Assembly (NCBI GenBank): GCA_036426205.1
Contig: CM071568.1
Location: 225,224,239 to 225,288,238 of the forward strand
DNA from: Ascaphus truei
Lineage: Eukaryota; Chordata; Amphibia; Anura; Ascaphidae
Reading direction: 5' to 3'
DNA: 64,000 bases
Shown here: positions 23,101 through 32,888 of the stretch, in pieces
Numbering within the stretch: the stretch's first letter is position 1
Layout of the letters: each line of letters opens with the position of its first letter
Made by a program: the position numbers and the translations under genes
Notes under the pieces: model-generated
The model's input: the letters and a program-made list of their open reading frames with translations, nothing else
The model's database searches: none
What the model was told of the DNA's origin: nothing

Positions 23101-23315
23101 TGTTACTTGTGTGTATGTGTGTGTAAATGTCGGATTTAGAAAAAAAAAAAAGCCAGATGTGAATGACTAGTTCCTGAACCCCATAACTAGTGCCTGGATT
23201 GCCCCCGCGTCACAATATCTCTCAAGCAGCAATCCCCCTGGGATCTTACATGATCCGCAGTCCCTCAATGTCCAGGTACCCTCATTCCCGCAATGTTATA
23301 CATTGGAGGGGAGGT
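20110..23315. other. Intronic region with GC-rich block and simple repeats
   Basis: No gene recognised. 21040-21095 weakly resembles a tRNA-derived SINE head (TAGCTCAGTAGAAAGC then GGATCAATTCG). 21120-21430 is GC-rich and listed separately. 22286-22305 is a poly-C run. 22735-22830 is GA-rich. 22930-23020 (CTCGCC-containing, followed by poly-A) resembles, in reverse orientation, the sequence near 29215-29280. Confidence 0.6.
21120..21430. promoter_or_regulatory. CpG-rich block with tandem CGTCA-containing repeats
   Basis: GC-rich, CpG-containing sequence in an AT-rich intron. Two adjacent copies of GATGTTAACGTCACGC / GATGTCAACGTCACGC each hold a CGTCA (CRE half-site), and CGCATGCG and GGCGGG elements occur nearby. 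It ends near GCAGGGGGTAAGTG, which could serve as a 5' splice donor. It could be an intronic promoter or enhancer, or simply a GC-rich transposon fragment. There is no transcript evidence. Confidence 0.3.
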
Positions 23316-23320
23316 GTTCT

Positions 23321-24398
23321 TGTCAGGGTTCTGCTCGCCACAAACCAGGACCGGACCGCGAGGCTGAGGTGGGGTTGTAAAAGCACCGACCTGAGACCGC
23401 GCAGGCTGATCCGGATTGCGCAGTTCGTTGTCAAGTAGCAGGATCAGGAAAGGAGAAGACAGCGTCGTCGTTGTACAAGCCAGGGTCAGGACAGGAGATA
23501 TCAGGATAAACATTGTTCAGGCAAGAGTTCGGCAACAGGTAGTCAGGAGCCCCGCTTGAGCTTAGGAGCGGCGGGTGGCCTCTGCTGCGAGCGACGACCA
23601 TGGCCCATGGTACTGGTCACAAGGAGATGTAGGCAGACCAGAATAGCACACGCTCTGCTGCACGGTGTGCACCAGTGCTACAGCGCAAGAGTCCTGACGG
23701 TGGGGAATCCTCTGTAACAGCGCAGGAACCAGGACACGGCCTCTCTAGATTAGGGAAAGAGTAGGCCCCAGGAACCAGGAAGCTGAAGATCACAGGAAAC
23801 CTCCGCTACAGTACAGGAATCAGGAGACTGAAGGGCGCGCGGGGGATACCTTTGCCTCATGCAGGAAAGCAGGAAGCTGAAGACATAGGGGATACCTTTG
23901 CTTCAGCGCGAGGAGAACAAGCGGGAGCTTGAAGGAAGCTGAAGGACGCAGGGCGAACCTCCGTATAGCATAGGAGAACAAGCGGCTTGAAGGGATGAAG
24001 GACGCAGGGCGGAACCTGGTATCAGCATAGGAACAAGCGGCTTGAAGGAAGCTGAAGGACGCAGGGCGGAACCTGGTATCAGCATAGGAGAACAAGAGGG
24101 CTTGTGCAAAACAGTAGACATCCATTTAGGACTATGCGCGGCAGGGAGCATTATGGGAAGACAGTACTAAAGGCCAGCGGGCCAATCCCGCGCGGGGGGG
24201 GTGAAGGTACTGCTCCTAATGAGTGAATGCAAGTATAGGTTGCAGTGAAAGGCTGCACAGCTGCAGTAGATACCAGAGGAGTGTGTATTGCTTTGGTGAG
24301 TGATCCAGGCTGCAGCAAACTAAGGAGAGCTGTTCCAGAGAACTAGCACCGGTCTGCAAGGTAAGGCAACCAGTAAACCGTGGAGCGGATTCCTTACA
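23321..24398 (-). repeat. 3' LTR (minus sense) of the non-autonomous LTR element
   Basis: 1078 bp, TG...CA termini in either reading. Contains a tandem array of about 59-bp units (about 23915-24095). It has more indels than the right copy. Confidence 0.92.
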
Positions 24399-27300
24399 GT
24401 ACCCCCCCCTTCACGCGAGACCTCCGGGCGAACATGAGCACTCATAGAGTTGGAGGACCGGGAATTGTTGCTGAACCGTCTAGGATTGGGGTTAGAGTCG
24501 TGCTCCAGAGACTCATGATTAGTCCTTAGTGTACCCCCACCCCCCGGTGAGAACTGTGGCCAGACAGGACCATCCATGGGCCTTGGGGACATTGAGTTGT
24601 TCCTAAAATTCTTTAGGTAGAAAGGGCATCCGTAAACGAGCAGTTCTTTGGTGAGTACAGTTCTAGGATATGAGATTGATGGAAGAAACATCCTTGGTAC
24701 ATGGCTCGCCTCGCAAAATGTCTTGGAAATCCAGGGCTGTGAAGAACCAGAGAGTTCCAGAGCAGAAACGGTAGAAGAACCCCCACTGAAAGCCCAGTCT
24801 TTAATAAAGGAACCTGAATCTAGGATCAGCGGCCCTGATAGTTGATCGAATACACCAGGAGGAACTTTGTAACAGAAAAAGTCTTGGCTGACCACTGCAT
24901 GTTGGAATTTGCGAGGAATTTTTCCTCTAGAAGGTTCCCAGGTAATGGTTAGAAAGGGTATAGGCTGGTTGGAAGCATCTCCCGGTATTGGTATGGAAGA
25001 TGACAAGGCAAGCAGTAAACCAGGCATAGGGACCGAAATCTTGGGATACGTACAGAGTATTTCCAACTGAGAGGAAATAACAGGGGTAACCGAAAATTCC
25101 GAGGGACAAAACCATGGTTTAGCAGGAGCAGAGAAGCAAACAACAGTAGAGCTCTCCAATACTGGGAAATCTTCATTGGGAGATAATATTGTCAGTGAAT
25201 CAGGAATAGTCCTTGGGATCTTCAAATCAGTAGCTTGAGAAAAAGGCAGAGCCAGGGTAGTGGTGGGAGGGAATCTAACATCAGAAGCTGAAGTCTGTAC
25301 CTCAGTGACAGGGCCCTGAGAATCAACAAGCAGCAAGTATGAACTATGAAAACTCTTAATGACAGGCACCTTAGGAGTACAAGGAGTCTTTTCTGAAACT
25401 GCAATGTCCCTTACCACAGGGGTACCTAACCTGACAAAAACATGAATTGGTGTGTTTTCTAGTGCAAAATCTCTGATCACAGGACTCCTAACCGACAGTG
25501 AGGGTGTCTGGGTTTGATTAGAGAAAAAATCAGATGTATTGATAAGTGACTTAGAAACAATTACTGAGGTTCTAGATTTGCTGGACATGTGAGAAAAAAT
25601 ACCCTTTAAGACAGGAGTTTTAATTTCTTCCCAGAGTAACCCCATGTTTGCTGGGGCATATTTAGACACAGTACTGAGGGACTGGGTTTCAGCAAAGGCA
25701 GGACAGCTAAATAGCTCAGATTTAAACCCCAGGACTTGTAATATATGCATGGTGACCTCAGACAGTACTAAGGGAGTGACCACAGATATGCTGATCCCTG
25801 GAGAATTAGCCTGGACAGAGAAATCAGGGGGACCCCCAATCAGGATACTCCTTGTAGGAAGAGCTTCAGAATCAGAAGGAGAATCATTACCTCTCAGAGT
25901 CTCAAAACTAGTAAGACACAATTCAGCGAAAAGGGAAACAGAGTGCAAGCTTTTTACTAATCTATATGAAAAAGCGTCACTTTTGGGAGAAAACCGTGCG
26001 TCAGCAAACATTCCTGGGAACATAATATGAACCCCAGGAGGGACATACAGACTACTGTATGCTTTTAACCCTAAGCTTAAAGAAGAGGAGAACTCAGACA
26101 GTACACGGGGGTTAATCATAACTGTACTGGTCTCTGAAGTAGGTATTTGGTAAGGAATGTCTGGGAAACCAGAAATTACTGCAGACTCCATAATGTGGGA
26201 ACTATGCGCTGAAGCAGGGATCACCGCTATGTGGGCGACAGGCTGGTTCAGCGAAACACCCGGGAGAAGGAACTCTGCGACCAAGCTTAGGGAAAAACCT
26301 GACTCCTGAATACATTTATCGGGAACCAGAACCTCAGCCGAAGTCTCCGGAGACGAAACTGCGGAAACTTGAGCTGAAGCAGGGGATTTATAGCAAAGAA
26401 TATCTAAGGACTCCGTACGGTTATGGGAATCCCTCAATGCAACCTCTGCTGTCTGACTTGTGGACTCATTCTCTGAGGCTAAAACGAAGGCATTGACTTG
26501 GAGGCAGCCAGAATTTACAGGGGTTAATGCAGATATGACCCTGGGAACAGAATTTAGGGATTCTTTCTCTGACGGGGAAAGCGTACAGGACTGCCTAGCA
26601 GAGGTTAAAGCTGGAAAACCCTCAAGACCTGGAGTGACAGATTCGGAGTTAGAAATAGGGGAACTAAGGGACTTATTCTCTGATAGTAGAACCTTAGTGT
26701 TGGATAGTGAAACATATGTATTCTCCAGGGGAACCTCACAGGACTGATCGGCAGGGGTTAAAGCTGGAAAACCCTCAAGACCTAGAGAAAGGGCTTCTGA
26801 GCTAGAAATAGGAGAACTAATGAACTTATTCTCTGATACTAAAACCTTAGTGTTGGGTAGAGAAACATATGTATCCTCCAGGGGAACCTCACAGGACTGA
26901 TCGGCAGGGGTTAACGTAAACATATCATTGGTGTCAGAGAACCCGGCCATAGAATCAGGGCAAGGATCCGTGGTAGACCAGGGATACAGCCAAGCGGCAG
27001 CGAAGCTGGCGAGGGAAGGATCCTGTTCCTTTATGCAAATGTCCAATGTCATGGAAAGGATATGGAGTGTTTTTTGGGCATCAGCCAACATAAGGAGAGG
27101 GTCCTCTAGTGCTATATAAATGTCTAAAGACAAGGCCAGGGAAGAGAGTTCCTTTTGGGCGTCGTCCAATTCTAAAGGGTACACATTTTCCCAAGTTAAA
27201 GGGTAACCAGGAAAGCAAATACAAGCGGCCAGCGATTGTTTTAAGTCCCGGAGGCGGTAAACCTTCATCATGAGATCATTACGGCATTTGTTTTGCAAAG

Positions 27301-27766
27301 GGGTTAAACCTACAAACACAATCAGATCTTCAATCAGGGGTATTATCTCACATAGAAACTGGTATTCACACTGGGACTGGTTTACAGGCTGGGACAGGCT
27401 TTCAGACAGAAACTTACCAACCCTCACCACAGGGCGGTCCGAGTTTGTGAGGCCGAGCATACTGTCAGGGTTCTGCTCGCCACAAACCAGGACCGGACCG
27501 CGAGGCTGAGGTGGGGTTGTAAAAGCACCGACCTGAGACCGCGCAGGCTGATCCGGATTGCGCAGTTCGTTGTCAAACGTAGCAGGATCAGGAAAGGAGA
27601 AGACAGCGTCGTCGTTGTACAAGCCAGGGTCAGGACAGGAGATATCAGGATAAACATTGTTCAGGCAAGAGTTCGGCAACAGGTAGTCAGGAGAGCCCCG
27701 CTTCAGCTTAGGAGCGCGGGGTTGGCCTCTGCGCGAGCGACGACCATGGCCCATGGTACTGGTCAC
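24320..27766 (-). CDS. 1148-codon ORF of unknown function spanning the LTR element
   Basis: Uninterrupted frame. Residues 1 to about 101 are encoded in the 5' LTR, about 102-1122 in the interior, and the last about 26 in the 3' LTR. It starts MTSTMGHGRRSRRGQPRAPK. No zinc knuckle, protease, RT, RNase H, integrase, signal peptide or clear membrane segment is visible. Composition is rich in Ser, Pro, Leu, Val and Thr. Residues about 280-390 contain a repeated module of about 51 residues, with recurring blocks LTPADQSCEVPLE, TYVSLxNTKVL, SENKxxSSPIS and GLEGFPALT. The first in-frame ATG (27766) may not be the real start; an ATG four codons later (MGHGRRSRR) is an alternative. Function and expression are unknown; I do not recognise a homologous family. 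Confidence 0.55.
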   Translation of the reverse strand: MTSTMGHGRRSRRGQPRAPKLKRGSPDYLLPNSCLNNVYPDISCPDPGLYNDDAVFSFPDPATFDNELRNPDQPARSQVGAFTTPPQPRGPVLVCGEQNPDSMLGLTNSDRPVVRVGKFLSESLSQPVNQSQCEYQFLCEIIPLIEDLIVFVGLTPLQNKCRNDLMMKVYRLRDLKQSLAACICFPGYPLTWENVYPLELDDAQKELSSLALSLDIYIALEDPLLMLADAQKTLHILSMTLDICIKEQDPSLASFAAAWLYPWSTTDPCPDSMAGFSDTNDMFTLTPADQSCEVPLEDTYVSLPNTKVLVSENKFISSPISSSEALSLGLEGFPALTPADQSCEVPLENTYVSLSNTKVLLSENKSLSSPISNSESVTPGLEGFPALTSARQSCTLSPSEKESLNSVPRVISALTPVNSGCLQVNAFVLASENESTSQTAEVALRDSHNRTESLDILCYKSPASAQVSAVSSPETSAEVLVPDKCIQESGFSLSLVAEFLLPGVSLNQPVAHIAVIPASAHSSHIMESAVISGFPDIPYQIPTSETSTVMINPRVLSEFSSSLSLGLKAYSSLYVPPGVHIMFPGMFADARFSPKSDAFSYRLVKSLHSVSLFAELCLTSFETLRGNDSPSDSEALPTRSILIGGPPDFSVQANSPGISISVVTPLVLSEVTMHILQVLGFKSELFSCPAFAETQSLSTVSKYAPANMGLLWEEIKTPVLKGIFSHMSSKSRTSVIVSKSLINTSDFFSNQTQTPSLSVRSPVIRDFALENTPIHVFVRLGTPVVRDIAVSEKTPCTPKVPVIKSFHSSYLLLVDSQGPVTEVQTSASDVRFPPTTTLALPFSQATDLKIPRTIPDSLTILSPNEDFPVLESSTVVCFSAPAKPWFCPSEFSVTPVISSQLEILCTYPKISVPMPGLLLALSSSIPIPGDASNQPIPFLTITWEPSRGKIPRKFQHAVVSQDFFCYKVPPGVFDQLSGPLILDSGSFIKDWAFSGGSSTVSALELSGSSQPWISKTFCEASHVPRMFLPSISYPRTVLTKELLVYGCPFYLKNFRNNSMSPRPMDGPVWPQFSPGGGGTLRTNHESLEHDSNPNPRRFSNNSRSSNSMSAHVRPEVSREGGGTVRNPLHGLLVALPCRPVLVLWNSSP

Positions 27767-28555
27767 AGGAGATGGTAGGCAGACCAGAATAGCACACCGC
27801 TTTGCTGCACGGGTGCACCAGTGCTACAGCGCAAGAGTCCTGAGCGGCTGGGGAATCCTCTGTAACAGCGCAGGAACCAGGACACGGCCTCTCTAGATTA
27901 GGGAAAGAGTAGGCCCCAGGAACCAGGAAGCTGAAGATCCACAGGGAAACCTCCGCTACAGTACAGGAATCAGGAGACTGAAGGGCGCGGGGGATACCTT
28001 TGCCTCAGTGCAGGAAAGCAGGAAGCTGAAGACATAGGGGATACCTTTGCTTCAGCGCAGGAGAACAAGCGGGAGCTTGAAGGAAGCTGAAGGACGCAGG
28101 GCGGAACCTCCGTATCAGCATAGGAGAACAAGCGGCTTGAAGGGAGCTGAAGGACGCAGGGCGGAACCTGGTATCAGCATAGGAGAACAAGCGGCTTGAA
28201 GGAAGCTGAAGGACGCAGGGCGGAACCTGGTATCAGCATAGGAGAACAAGCGAGGGCTTGTGGCAAAACAGTAGACATCCAGTTAGGACTATGCTCGGCA
28301 GGGAGCATTATGGGAAGACAGTACTTAAAGGCCAGCGGGCCAATCCCCGGCGGGGGTGTGAAGGTACTGCTCCTAATGAGTGAATGCAAGTATAGGTTGC
28401 AGTGAAAGGCTGCACAGCTGCAGTAGATACCAGAGGGAGTGTGTATTGCTTTGGTGAGTGAATCCAGGCTGCAGCAAACCTCAGGAGAGCTGTTCCAGAA
28501 CTGCACCGGTCTGCAAGGTAAGGCAACCAGTAAACCGTGGAGCGGATTCCTTACA
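27463..28555 (-). repeat. 5' LTR (minus sense) of the non-autonomous LTR element
   Basis: 1093 bp. Holds a cleaner version of the 59-bp tandem array (28059 to about 28256; units beginning AGGAGAACAAGCGGCTTGAA) and the first about 101 codons of the long ORF. Confidence 0.93.
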
Positions 28556-28689
28556 GTTCTGACCTGTCTTCTGGTTTAGGGGGGATTCCGATGTCTTCCG
28601 TGTGAAGCTCGAGAGTTAGATCTGGAAGAAAGCAGTATAGGTTATTTCGGTGTAGGTATAGGGCAGTTAAGATATAGGGTAAATAAGAG

Positions 28690-29060
28690 ATCCAGAGAGA
28701 GAGTGTGTGTGTGTGTGTGTGTGTGACAGAGAGAGAGAGACAGAGAGAGAGACACACACACACAGAGACACACACACACAGAGACACACAGAGAGAGACA
28801 GAGAGACACACACACACACACACAGAGATGAGAGACAGACACACACACACACACACACACACAGAGAGACAGAGACACACAGAGAGAGAGAGAGACAGGG
28901 AAAGGATGAGGGCGACAGGGAGAGAGGGTGACACACTCACTCACAGACACAATCACTCACAGACACACTCACTCACAGACACACAGTCACTGTCTCACAC
29001 TGTAACACACTCACACACTCACACACTCACACACTGTCACTCTCACACTGAGATCGGGGG
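28690..29060. repeat. Compound (TG)n/(GA)n/(CA)n simple-sequence tract
   Basis: TG, GA and CA dinucleotide runs, then CACTCACAGACA-type degenerate repeats. All long open frames here are repeat translations on both strands, not genes. Confidence 0.96.
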
Positions 29061-29282
29061 GCAGGAGGGGGAAGAGATCAGGGGGAGGAGTTCGGGGGAA
29101 GGGGCTAACCCAGAGCTGCCAGCCGGCCCTCTTCCCCGCGTCAACCCAATCAGGGAGGGGGATTATTTATTTATTTTCCAAAAAAATTTTTGGCACAAGC
29201 AGGGGAATTCATAGAGCCGCAGCACGGCTCGCCAGCGGCCTAAATCCACTCGCCACGGGTATGTGGTTATGCGTATTTGTCG

Positions 29283-29287
<5 letters not shown>

Positions 29288-29336
<49 letters not shown>
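29288..29336. repeat. (AT)n microsatellite
   Basis: About 24 perfect AT units. 29061-29287 before it is unremarkable. Confidence 0.97.
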
Positions 29337-29338
<2 letters not shown>

Positions 29339-29469
29339 CCCCACTAAAAACAGCGATGGGGGTACAAAATGTAAAAGGGTGGGTACTGTAGTGCCGACGG
29401 TTATTCTAACACAAACCAGTGGCAATCGCCAAAAAGACCCAGGTACATGCTGGGTAAATGCTGGGTCGT

Positions 29470-29614
29470 GTTTAAGGCATTTCTGCATTGACTAATGGCC
29501 CATCAGATTAACAGCGGGGGTCCCTGGCAGTCCTATTCAAACTGAATGAGACTGCCAGGGACCCCTGCTGTGTTAATCCGATGGATCATTAGTCAATGCA
29601 GAAATGCCTTAAAC
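29470..29614. repeat. Long hairpin (MITE-like), 145 bp
   Basis: Arms starting GTTTAAGGCATTTCTGCATT are complementary across a short loop (about 29533-29548), with few mismatches over about 64 bp. Weaker complementarity (CATGCTGGGT) continues outward to about 29430 and 29660. Confidence 0.85.
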
Positions 29615-29664
29615 TTGCCTTAAACTAGCCAGGTTACACCCAGCATGTTTAAGTTTAAGGCAAG

Positions 29665-30370
29665 CCTTAGAATACTCGTTGTCTCGTCTGTAGGTTGTGT
29701 GGGTACAAAATAGAACTTGAGGATGGTGGGGGTTGTAGAGTATATTTTCAGCCATTCAAATATACATTGATTATAACATTGGATTGCACATTATTATACA
29801 ATATTTAGCCACAGTGCATATGGTTTAAGTCAAATACCGCCGTTCTATATAGTTGGTCTTAGACTCTTTGTTTATTCCAGTGTCGAAGAACTCAGATCTT
29901 TGTGTGTCTATACCTCATAATGAAGCACTAACCACAATTTAATTATTACTTTTAAGATATTTGGTATGGGACCTTTCCACGTGACCGCTATGGTGCACCT
30001 GGTGACAGTCAATATATGTAAAATCAGTATGCGTTATCCATATGATACATTCTGGATCGGCCTTCTTAGTAGCGCTGACAAAGAATCAGTTTCTGAGGTA
30101 TGTCTCAGAACCTCATTTATTAACTGAGAAACTTCCTGCCATAGTCCAGATATTCTGGGGCAGGTCCATCATATAGCAGTGAAGTATGGGAACCTGTCTC
30201 GTATCCGGTACTACAAAAACTAGGGAGGTGAAATAACATACAGTGTATGTAATATAGCAAACTCTTTTTATAAATCCACGGGAATCATAAAAGGGAATTC
30301 TGAGTGCTGTGTATATACTATAAGGAAATGGAGCCCATATAAATGTGGACAAATTGTATCCCACAGTTAA
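29665..30370. other. Intronic sequence without recognised feature
   Basis: AT-rich; no coding, RNA or transposon signature noticed. Confidence 0.6.
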
Positions 30371-30372
30371 GG

Positions 30373-30408
30373 ATGTATGTATGTATGTATGTATGTATGT
30401 ATGTATGT
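30373..30408. repeat. (ATGT)n microsatellite at LINE 3' end
   Basis: Nine ATGT units immediately adjoining the L2-like sequence that starts at 30409. Confidence 0.95.
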
Positions 30409-31410
30409 CTTTATTTGTATAGCGCCATAAAATGTACATACTGTAGCGCTTCACAGTAGTAATACATGTCATATAAATAACAAATATAAATAACAGATCA
30501 TGGGAATAAGTGCTTCAGACATACTGTAAAAGTAACATTAAGGAAGGAGTCCCTGCTCCGAGGAGCTTACAATCTAATTGGTAGGTAGGGAGAACGTACA
30601 GAGACAGTAGGAGGGAATACTAGTAAGTGTGTCTGCAGGGGGCCAAGCTTTGTGTTATGTGTCCATGATTATCCAGTGCTACTCATATGCTTCTTTAGGC
30701 AGATGTGTCTTAAGGTGGGTCTTAAAGGTGGATAGCGAGGGGGCTAGTCGGGTATTGAGGGGAAGGGCATTCCAGAGGTGTGGGGCAGCAAGTGAGAAAG
30801 GTTTAAGGCGGGAGAGAGCTGTTAGATCTCTACAGATCAGGTCCTTCTAGGGCAAGCAAAACCTTTTCTCCCGGGAGCTACTGAAACGCAACAGATATGG
30901 GATGCTTTCAATTAGTATGACATATACGAGCTCGGAGCTGTGAAAATTCAAGGAGGCTGGTTGTTGAATTGTCACAACTAAATTTTAATGATTCACAAGC
31001 AGGTTTATATACACAAGGCAGGGACAAAAATACAGTTGTCATCTGTTACAAATATGGGTACACATCTAAATTTACATGTATCCTTCACATAATGCCTTTT
31101 CTGTAGAGCTTAAAACATTTAACTGCTGAGCAAGAGACATATACAATGGTGACTTATAAGGCAACCCTATCCTCTGGTCTTGTTTTAACAATATTTTGAC
31201 AGGCATTGAACAGTTGGTCTGAATCTATTTACAATAGCCTCCCATGAAAATAGCAAGGCCAGCGTATTCTTTTTAACCTTATCAATTCCAGAACTTGGCA
31301 GAAGACAGGTTTAACCTTACAAGAGCTTTAGATACAAAGGGGGTAGAAAGAAGACATCCTTGAGAAGAACGCAAGAGTCGTGATGGTGCATAGCGAGAAA
31401 TTAGGATAGA
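30409..31410 (-). mobile_element. L2-like LINE 3' end, split by a solo LTR
   Basis: 30409-30814 and 31327 to about 31410 join into one repeat related to 42861-43540. It shares blocks such as TATAGCGCCAT, GAGCTTACAATCTAA, GGGCATTCCAGAGGTGTGGG and GATACAAAGGGGGTAGAAAG. In the better copy at 42861 the minus strand encodes an L2-type RT C-terminus, so this is the 3' end of a minus-strand LINE. Confidence 0.75.
30820..31321 (-). mobile_element. Solo LTR (502 bp) with AGAGC target duplication
   Basis: Bounded by TGTTAGATCTCTACAG and GGTTTAACCTTACA. AGAGC occurs at 30815-30819 and 31322-31326. The minus strand carries TATATAAACC near 31003-31010 followed by ATTAAA, suggesting minus orientation. The interior is gone, probably by LTR-LTR recombination. 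Family (endogenous-retrovirus-like or other) undecided. Confidence 0.85.
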
Positions 31411-32257
31411 AGGGAAGGGAGCAGGAACCGGCAACTGGAGGTGCATCCCCCGACCCCAACACCCAAAAGAAACCATTGTGCCTCTTTTGTCGCAACCTCA
31501 CAAACCACTAGGCAAGGTCTGACTCAACATTTTGTTCAGTCTATCGAAGGTAAGGTACCATCGATAGAGAACTTTGTAGCTGTCCTCTTTTATTGCAGAG
31601 CTGATGGATATCGCAGCAGATGTCTTCCCAATCTAGTCTCACCTACATCTGTCTTCCAGTGTCTAATGTAGTGTAGGTCCCCATATTTACAAGGGGGGGG
31701 GGTGTTTGTGTGATACAGTATACTGTAGGGTTGACATAAGGCCTTTACTCAGGGGAGATGACTCTCAGAGTTTCAAAGAGTGTATTACTGTAAGATGTAT
31801 TTTTAATGGTGTGTGATGTAATAAAATATCTAAGTTGTGGATAGTGTTAGGAATCTGATTTACTTCCTGAAACTGTGCAAATGTTTTTAAGTTTGAGTTA
31901 TTAAATAAGTCTTTAACTTTCGTGAGATCTTTTGCTTTCCCACCATATAGTTACCCTTCTTGCATCCCGTCTCAAAAAAGGGTTGTGGAACAGAGGCATC
32001 ATGTTTGAATCATGAGTTGCGAGTTTTCTTTTTAGTTTAACCCTATACCTGTAACAGGAGAGCATGTGTAGTGTGATGGGCATTCCTTTTGGAATGCCAT
32101 AGCACTTTGCTTATTTGGTGTGGGGTAACAAAGGGATTTTCTATATCAACCTATCTAATTGTGCCCTTGGGAGCATGCTATAGTGCCACCTACGCAATTT
32201 GGGCTGCTTGCTAATAAGCCCTTATGTGGGAGACTGCCACTCCCACTTCCAGCTTTG
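31411..32257. other. Intronic sequence without recognised feature
   Basis: Contains a short G-run near 31697; nothing else identified. Confidence 0.55.
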
Positions 32258-32265
32258 GGCTAGTT

Positions 32266-32525
32266 CAGGGGTGCACAAAGTGGGGGGGCGCAAGATTATT
32301 TTGGGGGGGCGCGGACTTCACCTACCTTTCCTCCGCGCCACATCGCCATGGCAATGCGGCAGCAAATTACGCCGTGGGGGCATGTGATGTGCGCGTCGCC
32401 ATAGCAACGTGTGTCAAATGGCCCCGCGCATCATTTGACGCTGGATATTAGGTAAGGGGGGAAGGGTGCAAGCATAGGGGCTGGCAGGCAGTGGGGGCGC
32501 AGCACAGAAAGTTTGCGCGTCCCTG
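32266..32525. mobile_element. hAT-type MITE, copy 1 (260 bp)
   Basis: Termini CAGGGGTGCACAAAG and CTTTCTGTGC-like/GCGCGTCCCTG are inverted copies. Flanks GGCTAGTT and GTTTAGTT match at 6 of 8 positions, a decayed 8-bp duplication. Same family as 35679 and 60397. Confidence 0.82.
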
Positions 32526-32766
32526 GTTTAGTTAATATATTAGCACTAACTCTGTGCATTTTCCATATAAAATGTTTAATGCGTTTCTGCAAGTCCTCAA
32601 CATTACTCAACTTGACAGATATTGGAAGGGCTCCAAACAAATAGAGGCTTTTGAGGAGCAGTGTCATTTTGACTGCTGCTATCCTCCATAGCCATGATAT
32701 GAGTCCACCCTTTTGATGCAGAGTTTCTGCAATTCTGGGAATTGAAAAATTCCTTAAACATATAGG

Positions 32767-32888
32767 GACACATTTATCAAGTGCCAGTATGGGTTATCGC
32801 GACCGTTCCAGCGTGATCTCTTATTGAAGTTAACACCGGAACGGGTGCAGTAACCTGTACCGGCACTTGAAAAATGCACTCCATAGAC
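32767..32888. repeat. Inverted-repeat element with ~45-bp arms
   Basis: ACACATTTATCAAGTGCC...CCGTTCC is mirrored by GGAACGG...GGCACTTGAAAAATG. MITE-like; no target duplication defined. Confidence 0.6.

Larger units (their letters stand above)
23321..28555 (-). mobile_element. LTR retrotransposon without gag-pol, carrying a long ORF
   Basis: Direct repeats 23321-24398 and 27463-28555 start TGTCAGGGTTCTGCTCGCC and end GCGGATTCCTTACA. The pentanucleotide GTTCT occurs immediately before the left (23316-23320) and after the right copy (28556-28560) as target duplication. On the minus strand a G-rich polypurine tract (complement of 24399-24410) abuts the LTR at 24398, so the element is in minus orientation. 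The 3064-bp interior encodes no recognisable protease, RT or integrase and is one continuous minus-strand frame. This points to a non-autonomous element mobilised in trans. Confidence 0.9.
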
